A stretch of DNA of 64,000 nt. Origin: Cytophagaceae bacterium (GTDB lineage: Bacteria; Bacteroidota; Bacteroidia; Cytophagales; Spirosomataceae). The DNA lies in NCBI GenBank assembly GCA_016722655.1, contig JADKIR010000004.1, positions 1,860,001 to 1,924,000 on the forward strand, read 5' to 3'. Positions 43,922 through 53,202 of the stretch are shown here, piece after piece (the stretch's first letter is position 1; every line of letters starts with the position of its first letter). The notes beneath the pieces were generated by a model. That model was given only the letters and a program-made list of their open reading frames with translations. It had not been told where the DNA came from and did not search any database. Made by a program: the position numbers and the translations under genes.

Positions 43922-45565
43922 ATGGATAGACGAAAATTTATTCAGATGACCGGAATGGGGCTTGGAGCCTTTGCTGCCACGTCCATCCCGATAATTGGTC
44001 AGGCCACTACTGCCGAACTTATGGCAGAAAATACGGTGGACATTGCGACCAAAAAGAAATTTGCCGACATCGCCCTAAATGCCGCCCGATCCAAGGGAGC
44101 CACTTACACCGATGTCAGAATAGGCAGGTATCTACAGCAGTACCTCTTCACACGTGAGACCCGCGTGCAGAATATTGTGAATGCCGAATCGTATGGCGTC
44201 GGAATCAGAGTTATAGCCAATGGTACCTGGGGCTTTGCTGCCACCAGCGACGTTTCGGCTGACGGTATTGCCCGATGTGCCGAAACGGCTGTAGCGATTG
44301 CCAAAGCCAATTCAAAAATGCAAACCGAGCCGGTTATACTCGCTCCTCAAAAAGGTGTGGGTGAAGTAACCTGGAATACGCCCATTCAGAAAAATGCTTT
44401 TCAGATACCCGTGCAGGAAAAAATTGACCTGCTGATGAAGGTAAATGGCGAAGCAATGAAAAACGGGGCAGCTTTTGTTACCTCAAATCTGTTTTTTATC
44501 AACGAGCAAAAATACTTTGCCAGCACCGATGGCTCTTATATCGATCAGGATGTGCATCGAATTTGGCCCACATTTACGGTAACTGCAATTGATAAAGCGG
44601 CAGGGAAATTTAAAACCCGCGATGCCCTCAGCTCACCAATGGGCATGGGATATGAGTATCTTGATGGTCTGGCATCGGAGAAAATTGCCGGACCAAAAAA
44701 TCTCGTAGGCTATCGAAACAGCTACGACATGGTTGAAGATGCCATTTTTGCGGCACAACAAGCCAAAGAAAAAATCACAGCCAAGAGCGTAGAAGCGGGA
44801 AAATATGATTTGGTACTTGACCCCAACCACCTTGGTCTTACTATACATGAGTCTGTGGGTCACCCGACCGAGCTCGATCGCGTACTGGGTTATGAAGCCA
44901 ATTATGCAGGTACCAGCTTTGCCACACTAGACAAGTGGAAAGCCGGCAACTTTAACTATGGCAGCAAGTTGGTCAATATCGTGGCAGACAAAACCCAACC
45001 TAATGCCCTCGGTACAGTGGGTTATGACGACGAAGGCGTGCCATGTAAAGAATGGAATATCATCAAAGACGGAACATTGGTCAACTATCAGGCCATCCGA
45101 GACCAGGTCAATATTTTGGGTGAAAATGAGTCGCATGGCTGCTGTTATGCCGACAACTGGAGCTCGGTGCAGTTTCAGCGGATGCCCAATGTTTCTCTGA
45201 AACCCGGCACCGAAAAGTTAAACGTGAACGACATGATTAAAGGTGTAGAAAAAGGGATTTACATCATAGGTCGCGGCTCTTATTCTATTGATCAGCAGCG
45301 TTATAACTTCCAGTTTGGGGGGCAGCTGTTTTATGAAATCAAAAACGGTGAAATCGCCGGAATGCTGGAAGATGTGGCATATCAGTCAAATACACAGGAG
45401 TTTTGGAATTCATGTGTACAAATATGCGATAAAGACGATTACCGAACTTTCGGTTCATTCTTTGACGGCAAAGGTCAGCCTTCTCAGGTTTCGGCTGTGT
45501 CGCACGGAAGCTCTACCACCCGCTTTAATGGTGTAAATGTGATCAATACCGGAAGGAAGATTTAA
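43922..45565 (+). CDS. tldD: TldD-family metallopeptidase with Tat signal
   Basis: A 547-residue TldD homologue. The catalytic/zinc motif HESVGH is at about residue 309 (LTIHESVGHPTELDRVLGYEANYAGTSF), and the family segments SYGVGIRVIANGTWGFAATSD and the end SSTTRFNGVNVINTGRK are present. TldD and TldE form a heterodimeric protease that in E. coli cleaves unfolded peptides, processing microcin B17 and CcdA. Here the N-terminus, MDRRKFIQMTGMGLGAFAATS, is a twin-arginine signal, so unlike the cytosolic E. coli enzyme it should work in the periplasm. It is 89 bp upstream of tldE. Confidence 0.9.
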   Translation: MDRRKFIQMTGMGLGAFAATSIPIIGQATTAELMAENTVDIATKKKFADIALNAARSKGATYTDVRIGRYLQQYLFTRETRVQNIVNAESYGVGIRVIANGTWGFAATSDVSADGIARCAETAVAIAKANSKMQTEPVILAPQKGVGEVTWNTPIQKNAFQIPVQEKIDLLMKVNGEAMKNGAAFVTSNLFFINEQKYFASTDGSYIDQDVHRIWPTFTVTAIDKAAGKFKTRDALSSPMGMGYEYLDGLASEKIAGPKNLVGYRNSYDMVEDAIFAAQQAKEKITAKSVEAGKYDLVLDPNHLGLTIHESVGHPTELDRVLGYEANYAGTSFATLDKWKAGNFNYGSKLVNIVADKTQPNALGTVGYDDEGVPCKEWNIIKDGTLVNYQAIRDQVNILGENESHGCCYADNWSSVQFQRMPNVSLKPGTEKLNVNDMIKGVEKGIYIIGRGSYSIDQQRYNFQFGGQLFYEIKNGEIAGMLEDVAYQSNTQEFWNSCVQICDKDDYRTFGSFFDGKGQPSQVSAVSHGSSTTRFNGVNVINTGRKI

Positions 45566-45654
45566 AAAGAGTTGGAAAGAATAAAGTAGGTCAGCACCGA
45601 AGGTCAGACCGGTCAAAAATTACTATTACCTACTCCCTGTTAACTAAAAAAATT

Positions 45655-46971
45655 ATGAAAATATTATCAAAAGAAGAAGCCAAAAAGATCATCGACAAAG
45701 TGATTGGTTTTTCGAAAGCTGATGAAATAAGCGTCACCCTCAGTGGTGGCCGAAGAGGCAATATTCGTTATGCCCGCAATACGGTTTCGACGGCAGGGGA
45801 GTCAGAAAATCTGTCTCTTGCAGTCACTTCAGGATTTGGAAAAAAGTCCGGTACAGCCACCATCAATGAGTTGGATGATGCCTCACTTGAAAAAGCTGTA
45901 AGAAGAGCCGAGGAGATTGCAAAACTTGCTCCCGAAAACCCTGACTATGTTCCTACCCTTGGTCCACCGGTATATGTGGACAATCAGACATTTGCCCAGG
46001 CTACGGCCAATATTACGCCTGAATTGAGAGCAAAAGTTGCTGCCGACAGTATAGGAGTTTGTGCCAAAAACGGACTCATAGCAGCCGGTTATCTGGAAGA
46101 TAGCAGCGGATTTGCCGCTATGGGCAACAATAAGGGGCTGTTTGCATATAACAAAGAATCACAAGTTGATTTTTCGGTGACGGTCAGAACAGACGACGGC
46201 CTCGGATCAGGATATGCCTTGCAAGACTTCAATGATGTGAGTCTCCTGAAAGCTAAATCGGCCACAGAGGTAGCGGCACAAAAAGCCAGGGCTTCGGTAA
46301 AGGCACAGGCTTTGGAGCCGGGGAAATATACGGTGATTCTGGAACCTGCCGCAGGGGTAGATTTACTTCAAAATATGATGCGTAGCATGGACGCTCGCAA
46401 TGCCGACGAAGGCCGCAGTTTCTTAAGTAAAAAAGGTGGCGGTACCCGATTAGGCGAAAAACTCTTTGACGAAAGGGTAAATATCTACTCTGACCCTCAA
46501 AATCCGCTTTTGCCCGGCTCGGCGTTTAGTGGTGATGGTCGCCCGCAGGAAAAGGTTTATTGGGTAGAAAAAGGAATAGTTAAAAATATGACCTATTCGA
46601 GGTATTGGGCAGAGAAAAAGGGTGTGAAAGCCATACCGCCGCCAGCAGGTTTTATCATGGAAGGAGGCGACAAATCACTGGCCGAAATGATAAAAGGAAC
46701 CAAAAAAGGCATATTGGTGACCCGCCTGTGGTATATCAGATTTGTGGATCCTCAGACCCTACTCTATACCGGTCTTACCCGCGACGGAACGTTTTACATC
46801 GAAGACGGAAAGATAAAATACCCCGTAAAAAACTTCAGATTCAATGAAAGCCCGGTGATAATGCTCAACAACCTGGAGGAAATGGGCAAACCTGTGCGTG
46901 TGAGTGGCAATCTGGTGCCGCCCCTCAAAATCAGAGACTTCACCTTCTCGAGTCTGAGTGATGCGGTGTAG
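45655..46971 (+). CDS. tldE: TldE/PmbA-family partner protein
   Basis: A 438-residue member of the same family without the HExxxH motif, so the non-catalytic TldE/PmbA partner. Landmarks: ADEISVTLSGGRRGNIRYARNTVSTAGESENLSLAV, EEIAKLAPENPDYVPTL, LEPGKYTVILEPAAGVDLL, RLWYIRFVDPQTLLYTGLTRDGTFYIEDGKI. There is no signal peptide at the N-terminus (MKILSKEEAKKI), while its TldD partner has a Tat signal. If the complex assembles in the cytosol, it could be exported as a passenger. No hairpin separates the genes. Confidence 0.85.
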   Translation: MKILSKEEAKKIIDKVIGFSKADEISVTLSGGRRGNIRYARNTVSTAGESENLSLAVTSGFGKKSGTATINELDDASLEKAVRRAEEIAKLAPENPDYVPTLGPPVYVDNQTFAQATANITPELRAKVAADSIGVCAKNGLIAAGYLEDSSGFAAMGNNKGLFAYNKESQVDFSVTVRTDDGLGSGYALQDFNDVSLLKAKSATEVAAQKARASVKAQALEPGKYTVILEPAAGVDLLQNMMRSMDARNADEGRSFLSKKGGGTRLGEKLFDERVNIYSDPQNPLLPGSAFSGDGRPQEKVYWVEKGIVKNMTYSRYWAEKKGVKAIPPPAGFIMEGGDKSLAEMIKGTKKGILVTRLWYIRFVDPQTLLYTGLTRDGTFYIEDGKIKYPVKNFRFNESPVIMLNNLEEMGKPVRVSGNLVPPLKIRDFTFSSLSDAV

Positions 46972-46979
46972 GGAATAAT

Positions 46980-47176
46980 TGTCAGGCTGAGCCTGGAGGA
47001 ATCATTGTAAAGTTTTACACTTCGACAAGCTCAGTGTGACAAACGATGTCAGGCTGAGCCTGTCGAAGCCACTGGAAAGTTTACAATTGGTAAGCTCAGT
47101 GTGACAAACAGTGTCTGGCTGAGCCTGTCGAAGCCACAAAAGAGAGTACGCTTTGACAAGCTCATTGTAACAAATG
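46980..47176. repeat. Three alternating inverted pairs of a ~24-bp dispersed repeat
   Basis: The forward element, core GGCTGAGCCTGTCGAAG, occurs at 46980-46995 (partial), 47047-47070 and 47112-47135. The opposite-strand form, core CGACAAGCTCAGTGTGAC, occurs at 47020-47044, 47089-47109 (partial) and 47151-47176 (degenerate). Each neighbouring pair can fold into a hairpin. This looks like an extragenic palindromic element family; similar sequence is common in environmental bacterial genomes. Small reading frames inside it are artefacts. Confidence 0.8.
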
Positions 47177-47182
47177 TGTTCG

Positions 47183-47295
47183 AAAACCTCCATCCCCGCA
47201 GCAGGGATCGGAGCATTGTTTGAGCTCCCACGCCTAAGCGTGGAGCGAGTGCGGAGAGCCCGGTGACCACGCCTTTGCGTGGGCAGCTGCCCAAA
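47183..47295. repeat. GC-rich repeat patch with two hairpins
   Basis: A GC-rich block in an AT-rich gap. Hairpins: GCTCCCACGC-CTAA-GCGTGGAGC (47224-47245, one bulge) and ACCACGC-CTTT-GCGTGGG (47266-47283). The text CGAGTGCGGAGAGCCCGG lies between them. It is adjacent to but different from the preceding inverted-pair array. May be a dispersed element or a terminator region for tldE. Confidence 0.65.
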
Positions 47296-47407
47296 ATAAT
47301 ATCCCAAATCTCCTGAAACACCACCTAAATTTCTCCTTTCATCAATTTTTCGGAAAAATCTGCATCATTTTTCATAAATTTCCATCTTAAAAAGAAAGAA
47401 AAAGCTA

Positions 47408-48022
47408 TTGAAACCTTTCGTTTTTACGCGTATTCAATACCAGTCAGGCGATTGGGACACCGACCAACAGATGCCCTCCAATCTGCTCAATTCGCTGGTG
47501 GAATACACGACCATACCCATCGACGAAAAGGAAAGGGTGATTTTTCTGACGGATAAAAACCTGTTTAGAAGCCCTTTTACCTATCTGAGCGGGCATAAGC
47601 TGGTGGAGTTTAACGCCCAGGAACGCGAGGCACTGAAAAGGTATGTGGAAAACGGCGGTTTTCTGTTTGTGGATGATTGCAACCACGACATCGACGGGCT
47701 TTTTGCCAAGTCTTTTGAGCAGGAAATGGGCCGTATTTTTGGCCAAAATGCCCTGAAAAAAATCCCCAATGACCACGAAATTTATCGTAGTTTCTTCGAG
47801 TTTGAAGGTCCGCCTACCACGAGTTTTGAGCTAAATGGCTGGGGCGACGACCTGGTGCACGATTACCTGAAGGCCATCACGGTGGGTGGCAGGATAGGCT
47901 TGCTGTACTCCAACAAAGATTACGGTTGTGAGTGGGACTATGATTTCAGAAACAAAAGATGGCTGGCAGAAGACAACACCAAATTTGGTGTCAACATCAT
48001 AAATTACGCTTTAACACGCTAA
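47408..48022 (+). CDS. DUF4159 domain protein, first gene of the MoxR operon
   Basis: A 204-residue soluble protein. The DUF4159 features are FVFTRIQYQSGDWDTDQQMPSNLLNSL at the start, GHKLVEFNAQEREALKRYVENGGFLFVDDCNHD, and LLYSNKDYGCEWDY near the end. The start is taken as TTG 47408, since the conserved N-terminus begins directly after it, an A/G-rich ribosome site (GAAAGAAAAAG) lies just before, and there is no in-frame ATG before MPSNLL. The fold resembles a ThuA/glutamine-amidotransferase-like domain, but activity is unknown. It is followed 4 bp later by the MoxR gene. A near-consensus -7 (TAAATTTC) lies at 47375-47382. Confidence 0.82.
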   Translation: MKPFVFTRIQYQSGDWDTDQQMPSNLLNSLVEYTTIPIDEKERVIFLTDKNLFRSPFTYLSGHKLVEFNAQEREALKRYVENGGFLFVDDCNHDIDGLFAKSFEQEMGRIFGQNALKKIPNDHEIYRSFFEFEGPPTTSFELNGWGDDLVHDYLKAITVGGRIGLLYSNKDYGCEWDYDFRNKRWLAEDNTKFGVNIINYALTR

Positions 48023-48026
48023 AAAA

Positions 48027-49001
48027 TTGGAAACCAAAGAACATTACAAAACGCTAGTGAGCAAGCTGCCGGCTCTTAAGACGGAGATTGGAAAAATAAT
48101 TGTGGGCCAGCAGGAGGCCGTGGAGGAAATTCTGATTTCGTTTCTTGCCGGTGGGCATTGCTTGCTCGAAGGAGTACCGGGTCTGGCTAAGACACTGATG
48201 GTGAAGACCCTGGCGGAGGCCCTCGATATGGATTTTAAACGCATACAGTTTACGCCCGACCTGATGCCGGGGGATATCCTGGGTACTGAAATCCTGGAAG
48301 AAGACCATGAAACGGGCAGGAAGTTTTTTAAATTTAACAAGGGACCGATTTTCTCCAATATTGTACTGGCCGACGAGATAAACCGTACTCCGCCCAAAAC
48401 GCAGGCGGCCCTCCTGGAGGCCATGCAGGAATACAAGGTGACTTATGCCGGCACCAATTACCCCATTGAGCGACCATTTCTGATTATTGCTACGCAAAAC
48501 CCTATTGAGCAGTCGGGTACCTATCCGTTGCCGGAGGCCCAACTTGACCGGTTTTTGATGTATATTAAACTGGGGTACCCGGCTGAAAATGAAGAGCTTG
48601 AAGTTTTGAAACTTACGACCGGAACGGCTTCTGGGTCTGTTGGAAAAGTATTGAGCAGTAAAGATATAATTGACTTACAAACCTTGACCCGTGAAGTTTT
48701 TATTGATGAAGAATTACTAAAAACTGTCAATAATTGGGTGAGATCAAGCCGGCCGGAGACCAGCAAGCTCGATTATGTAAAAACCTGGTGCGACTGGGGA
48801 GCCGGCCCGCGTGCAGGACAGGCTTTGATACTTTGTGCAAAAGCCCGGGCGGTGATTCATGGCAGGTATGCAGTGATACCGGAGGATCTGGAGAAACTGG
48901 CGTATCCGATCATGAGACACAGGTTGACACTGAACTTCAGGGCTGAGGCTGAAAATATCAGTACTGATGATGTGATCAGACAAATAATTACTCAAAAATA
49001 A
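48027..49001 (+). CDS. MoxR-family AAA+ ATPase
   Basis: A 324-residue cytosolic AAA+ ATPase. Walker A GVPGLAKT (about residues 48-55), Walker B VLADEINRTPPKTQAALLEAMQE (about 113), sensor 1 in IATQNPIEQSGTYPLPEAQLDRF, and C-terminal lid with RAGQALILCAKARA. MoxR proteins act as chaperones that activate von Willebrand-factor-A partners or insert metals; the downstream DUF58 gene is the usual partner. The start is TTG 48027, as no ATG precedes the conserved part; the second TTG start in a row in this operon. Confidence 0.93.
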   Translation: METKEHYKTLVSKLPALKTEIGKIIVGQQEAVEEILISFLAGGHCLLEGVPGLAKTLMVKTLAEALDMDFKRIQFTPDLMPGDILGTEILEEDHETGRKFFKFNKGPIFSNIVLADEINRTPPKTQAALLEAMQEYKVTYAGTNYPIERPFLIIATQNPIEQSGTYPLPEAQLDRFLMYIKLGYPAENEELEVLKLTTGTASGSVGKVLSSKDIIDLQTLTREVFIDEELLKTVNNWVRSSRPETSKLDYVKTWCDWGAGPRAGQALILCAKARAVIHGRYAVIPEDLEKLAYPIMRHRLTLNFRAEAENISTDDVIRQIITQK

Positions 49002-49013
49002 GCCTGTTGCGGG

Positions 49014-49883
49014 ATGTTGCTCAACCAGGAAATCGTAAAAATCAAAAACCTTCAACTTGCCGCCAGACTGGTGAGCGAGCAGGTGGCTTTAGGCATGCAT
49101 CGCAGCCGAAGAACTGGCGTGGGGGTAGAATTTGAGCAATACCGACATTATGTGGCAGGCGACGACCCCAAGCGTATCGACTGGAAGCTTTTTGCCCGCA
49201 CCGGAAAACATCAGATAAAAGAATCGACCTCGGAAAGTCAACTTACGGTGACGATGTTATTGGACCTGAGCGGCTCCATGAATTATGCCGAAAGTGAGGT
49301 CACGAGGTTACAGATAGCAAAAATATTGTTGGCTTCTTTGGGCTATATGGCTTATATTCAGAATGATAATGTACAGTTGGGCGTAATTCAGAATGGAGAG
49401 ATAAGCTTGTTGGTACCTGCCGGAAAACAGGCATTCAGAAATGTGCTTTATCAGCTTGAAAATCTGAAAGCAGGAGAGAAGCTGGAATTAGGCAACATAA
49501 ATAAGGGTGTGCTTGCCACCAAACAAAAGGAATTAATTGTAGTTGTAAGCGACCTTTTTTCTGATGATTTGGATTTTGCGAATGAGATTAAGTCATGGGC
49601 TATGCCCGGGAAGGAAATCATAGTTTTGCAGCTTTTGGGACAGAAAGAGCTGGACCCCGACTTCAAAGAAATGCATCGGTTTCGGGATTTGGAAACCGGT
49701 AAAGAACTGGAGCTTTCGGCGGGGAATATCAGAGAAAAGTATAAGGTCTCTTTTCAGAATTATCTCTCAGAAATTGAAAAAGTGCTTACAGACAAGCATA
49801 TCCACTATTCCAGATTCACGTTTGACACGCCTGTTGCCGAAATATTAACCCAAACCCTCAGCAAGATAAAATGGAGTTTTTAA
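49014..49883 (+). CDS. DUF58 / von Willebrand factor A-like protein
   Basis: A 289-residue soluble protein. The DUF58 motif is YVAGDDPKRIDWKLFARTGKHQIKE (about 46-70), and a following vWA-like domain has the metal-site motif DLSGSMN (DxSxS, about 85-91) and VVSDLFSDD. DUF58 proteins are the targets of MoxR ATPases. Twelve bp separate it from the MoxR gene and its end overlaps the next start by 13 bp, so coordinated translation is likely. Probably located at the cytoplasmic face of the membrane with the next protein. Confidence 0.9.
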   Translation: MLLNQEIVKIKNLQLAARLVSEQVALGMHRSRRTGVGVEFEQYRHYVAGDDPKRIDWKLFARTGKHQIKESTSESQLTVTMLLDLSGSMNYAESEVTRLQIAKILLASLGYMAYIQNDNVQLGVIQNGEISLLVPAGKQAFRNVLYQLENLKAGEKLELGNINKGVLATKQKELIVVVSDLFSDDLDFANEIKSWAMPGKEIIVLQLLGQKELDPDFKEMHRFRDLETGKELELSAGNIREKYKVSFQNYLSEIEKVLTDKHIHYSRFTFDTPVAEILTQTLSKIKWSF

Positions 49884-50917
49884 ATCCAAATATGCTTTGG
49901 GCCGGTGCGGCTGTGGGGATTCCGGTGTTGATTCATCTCTGGAACCGGAAAAAGAGCACAGTGGTACAATGGGCGGCTATGAGGTGGCTCATGGAGCAAC
50001 AACAAACGGTGGCACGAGGGCTTAATTTTCAGGAATGGTGGTTGCTGGTACTCAGGATTTTGGCTGTGATTTTTCTGACGACTTTTTTGGCCAGACCTTA
50101 TTTTGATTTTCAAAAAAAAACTAAGAAATCAGAAGTTTTGATTTACCAAAATACCCCGGGTATTAAGGAGGAATTTAGATTTGAAATCAATAATAGAGAG
50201 GGAAATTTTTCAGAGGTGATAGCCTTTGATCAAAAATCTGGCTTACAGTATTTTATAAACAAAAACCCATATCTTTTTACAGAGAAAAATGCCACGCTGA
50301 TTTTAGAGAAAAACAGGACTGAAAGCAGTATTTTTTTACCTGACACGGCCAAAATACTTTTTGGAAATCAGAAGGAAAATAAGAAAAATGGAGTATTGAA
50401 AAATGGTGAAAACTATTATTATGTAGAAAATAATACTTTGAAAAAAAGTGAAACCATAAACGGTCTCCAAAATGTACAACTGACTGAAAATAAAAGCATA
50501 AAATATAAAATTGTAGGAGAAAAGGGCAAGGTTGAAAACTCCTTAAAGAGTATCTGGAAAGTGTATGGATTGGTTTTCGAAACCGACGAAAAACAACCTG
50601 ATTTGATTTTTGAAATTTCAAAAAATGAATTGGAAATAACTGACACAAAGACCCAAATGATTGAAACCATAAATGCCGATATGGGAAATCTGAGTTTTGA
50701 AGGTGCTTTGCCTGAAAAGCTGCTGGATAAACTGCTGAATATTTGGTCATTAAAACCTGAAAATAATGAAATTTCAGTCAGTCAAATGAAGGCCGGTTTT
50801 GAAGTTAATCCCGCTTATTTTCCTAAAAAAAACAAATTTTATGAGGTTTATTGGGCTTTGGCTTTTTTAGTTATAGTGGCAACAGAAAGATATTTTTCGA
50901 TTAAAAAGAATAAATGA
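49871..50917 (+). CDS. BatA-type membrane protein
   Basis: A 348-residue protein starting with the BatA N-terminal module FLNPNMLWAGAAVGIPVLIHLWNRKKSTVVQWAAMRWL and a second membrane span (LLVLRILAVIFLTTFLARPYF). A long, Lys/Glu/Asn-rich extracytoplasmic middle without recognised motifs follows, and a final span (VYWALAFLVIVATERYF) before a basic end. There is no full vWA metal site in the middle region, so it is a BatA-like scaffold rather than a complete Bat protein. Overlaps the DUF58 gene by 13 bp. Confidence 0.8.
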   Translation: MEFLNPNMLWAGAAVGIPVLIHLWNRKKSTVVQWAAMRWLMEQQQTVARGLNFQEWWLLVLRILAVIFLTTFLARPYFDFQKKTKKSEVLIYQNTPGIKEEFRFEINNREGNFSEVIAFDQKSGLQYFINKNPYLFTEKNATLILEKNRTESSIFLPDTAKILFGNQKENKKNGVLKNGENYYYVENNTLKKSETINGLQNVQLTENKSIKYKIVGEKGKVENSLKSIWKVYGLVFETDEKQPDLIFEISKNELEITDTKTQMIETINADMGNLSFEGALPEKLLDKLLNIWSLKPENNEISVSQMKAGFEVNPAYFPKKNKFYEVYWALAFLVIVATERYFSIKKNK

Positions 50918-50955
50918 AAGGTTTAAAAAAATTGGGAAAGAATATTTCAAAGCAA

Positions 50956-50990
50956 CTCCCCTCTCCCGGGGAGAGGGGTTGGGGGTGAGG
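50956..50990. repeat. GC-rich palindrome in the operon gap
   Basis: CTCCCCTCTCCC followed directly by GGGGAGAGGGG, then a GGGGGTGAGG tail, in the 124-bp gap between the BatA and DUF4175 genes. Such CCCCTCTCC...GGAGAGGGG elements with this tail are frequent dispersed repeats. It could attenuate the downstream genes. Confidence 0.6.
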
Positions 50991-51041
50991 TTATAGACCC
51001 CTTGATTTCAAGATTTTTGGAAGTAACATTAAAATAGGTCA

Positions 51042-53198
51042 ATGAATCGACTTAAAAACATAGTAAAACTCACTTCGGTGCAGCTGTTGACAATCAAAAT
51101 ACTGTCAGTAGGATGCTATGTTTTTGCTTTTTATTTTTTGTTCAAATATTTAGAAATTTCTAAATATATTTCACTGATATTCAGATTTTTAATTCTTATT
51201 TTTGGTTTTTGGGAATACCGTATATTTAGTTTCCGAAAAGAAGAAGCTATACTGTTTTTGCATAAGAAAAACAAAAGCCTCGAATATTCATTGCCTCTGC
51301 TCTATTTGGCTGAAAGCAATGCCGTAGAAAGTCTGCAAATTGAGAGAATTTCCCAACAAAAAGAGCTGCAAATATTTGAGTTTCCTAAGGCTCTGGTCTT
51401 GCCCTTGCTTTTCCTGGGTCTGGGTATTGGCCTTAATTTTTTACCCAAAAAAATATCAGGAAATGAAAACAGTTTGACGTCCTTTTTCAGTGAAAAACCT
51501 GAAGTTAAAACGGAAAACAAAGCACCGGAATTTCTCGGAGCAAAAGTTAAACTGAGCCCACCTCCTTATACCGGCCTGAAGACTAAATATAGTTATGACC
51601 TTAATTTTGAAGCCATTACGGGTACTAATATTATGTGGGAAATGAGATTTAGTCATTCTGAAAATCTGAATGTTTTCCTCGAAAATGCATATGGTTTAAG
51701 GCTTTCATTTGAAAAAAAAAGGGGGAGTTTTATCCATACCGACAAACTAATTGCTTCAGGATTTTACAACTTAAAAGCCCTCTGGCGTGACAGCCTGGTT
51801 TATCAGTCGCCACTTTATCGCCTGGAGGCTTTACCTGATGCCCCTCCTCAAATTGAACCCGCTTCAAAAGAACTATATTCTGTATATGCTCCAAAATCGG
51901 GCTCAAATATCAGTATTTCGGCCAAAATCTCTGATGATTTTAAGGTCAGCAATGCTTTTCTTGTGGCTACAGTGGCACGGGGAAGTGGCGAAAACGTGAA
52001 GTTTAGAGAGGTAAAATGGCCGGTTGGAGGCAAGAATTTTAAATCTGAGCAGATTACCAAAAACATAGACCTCAAAGGATTGAATTTTAGTCCGGGTGAT
52101 GAACTTTACTATTATTGGGCTGCTTTTGACAACCGGCTGCCTGAGCCAAATTTTACTAAATCTGACACCTATTTTCTGGTCTATCGCGACACCACCAATC
52201 AGGATGAAACCGAGCCGGCCACCATGGCCATGAATATTCTTCCCGAATATTTCAGAAGTCAGCGGCAGATAATTATTGACACCGAGAAACTCATAAAAAA
52301 ACGAAAAAAGATTGCAGCTCAGGTTTTTAAAAGTGAGTCAAATGAAATCGGATATGATCAGAAAGTGCTCAGGCTGAGATATGGTCAATATCTTGGAGAG
52401 GAATTTGAAGACAACATTGGCCATGTGGCCCCAGGTGGTGAAAGCGGGAACATTCTCGAAGGATTTGTGCACGCTCATGATTCTGAGGAGCAGGAAGATA
52501 ACCATGTGGAAGCTGAGCACCACCACGAACATGAGCACGCAGGTCAGGAAACTCAGAATGATGACCCGCTGGCCGCCTTGATGGAGCAGTTTGTGCATTC
52601 TCATGACGACGCCGAAACCAATACTTTTTATGAACAAAGTACCCGCAGCCTGCTCAAAATGGCACTTGAACAAATGTGGCAGTCAGAGCTACATTTGAGG
52701 CTTTATGAGCCGGAAAAAGCTCTTCCATTTGAAAATAAAGCACTTGAATATCTCAAAGAGGCCCAGCAAAAAGCCCGGACTTATGTGAAAAAATCGGGAT
52801 TTGACCCACCACCTATTAAAGAAAAAGAGAAAAGACTGACCGGAGAACTGACCAAATACAATGCCCGGCAGCGATTTATGAAGGCGTTTTCGGCGGCAGA
52901 AATCCAGATTTTAGCTGCTGAAACCATTGATATCCTTGAAAAAAGCAAACCCACAGACAGGGATAAGGTAGAATTAGCCCGCCTAGCTCAGGCATTTATT
53001 CAGGCCAAAAGTCTTGATAAAAAGTGGGTTTCGGTGCTTCAAAAATTAATTAATGGACAAAATGCAGGTGAAGAAGAATTGAAACACTTACAAAATGCAC
53101 TTCTCAATTTATCGGGAAGGCAATCGGCAGAAATCAGGAATAATTTTGAAAACAAGAACAAGGCTCTAAGAAATGCGTACAGGTCTTTGTTGCAATAA
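51042..53198 (+). CDS. DUF4175-like membrane protein with His-rich segment
   Basis: A 718-residue protein. Two membrane spans near the N-terminus (about 27-65) and a third (PLLFLGLGIGLNFLP, about 125-140) precede a large extracytoplasmic region (Ig-like strands: AKVKLSPPPYTGLKTKYS; SKELYSVYAPKSGSNISISAKISDDF) as in DUF4175 proteins. A His/acid-rich stretch at about 474-525 (HDSEEQEDNHVEAEHHHEHE) holds ten His in ~47 residues and could bind metal. A helical C-terminus follows (LLKMALEQMWQSELHLRLYEPEKALPFENKALEYLKEAQQ). It belongs to the MoxR-DUF58-BatA operon by position. Confidence 0.72.
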   Translation: MNRLKNIVKLTSVQLLTIKILSVGCYVFAFYFLFKYLEISKYISLIFRFLILIFGFWEYRIFSFRKEEAILFLHKKNKSLEYSLPLLYLAESNAVESLQIERISQQKELQIFEFPKALVLPLLFLGLGIGLNFLPKKISGNENSLTSFFSEKPEVKTENKAPEFLGAKVKLSPPPYTGLKTKYSYDLNFEAITGTNIMWEMRFSHSENLNVFLENAYGLRLSFEKKRGSFIHTDKLIASGFYNLKALWRDSLVYQSPLYRLEALPDAPPQIEPASKELYSVYAPKSGSNISISAKISDDFKVSNAFLVATVARGSGENVKFREVKWPVGGKNFKSEQITKNIDLKGLNFSPGDELYYYWAAFDNRLPEPNFTKSDTYFLVYRDTTNQDETEPATMAMNILPEYFRSQRQIIIDTEKLIKKRKKIAAQVFKSESNEIGYDQKVLRLRYGQYLGEEFEDNIGHVAPGGESGNILEGFVHAHDSEEQEDNHVEAEHHHEHEHAGQETQNDDPLAALMEQFVHSHDDAETNTFYEQSTRSLLKMALEQMWQSELHLRLYEPEKALPFENKALEYLKEAQQKARTYVKKSGFDPPPIKEKEKRLTGELTKYNARQRFMKAFSAAEIQILAAETIDILEKSKPTDRDKVELARLAQAFIQAKSLDKKWVSVLQKLINGQNAGEEELKHLQNALLNLSGRQSAEIRNNFENKNKALRNAYRSLLQ

Positions 53199-53202
53199 AT
53201 AA

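Noticed and set aside
47002..47324. Two overlapping ~90-100 codon minus-strand open frames
   Set aside because: They are translations of the inverted repeat array and give the repetitive Leu-Ser-Leu-Ser-Lys pattern of such elements, not a protein.
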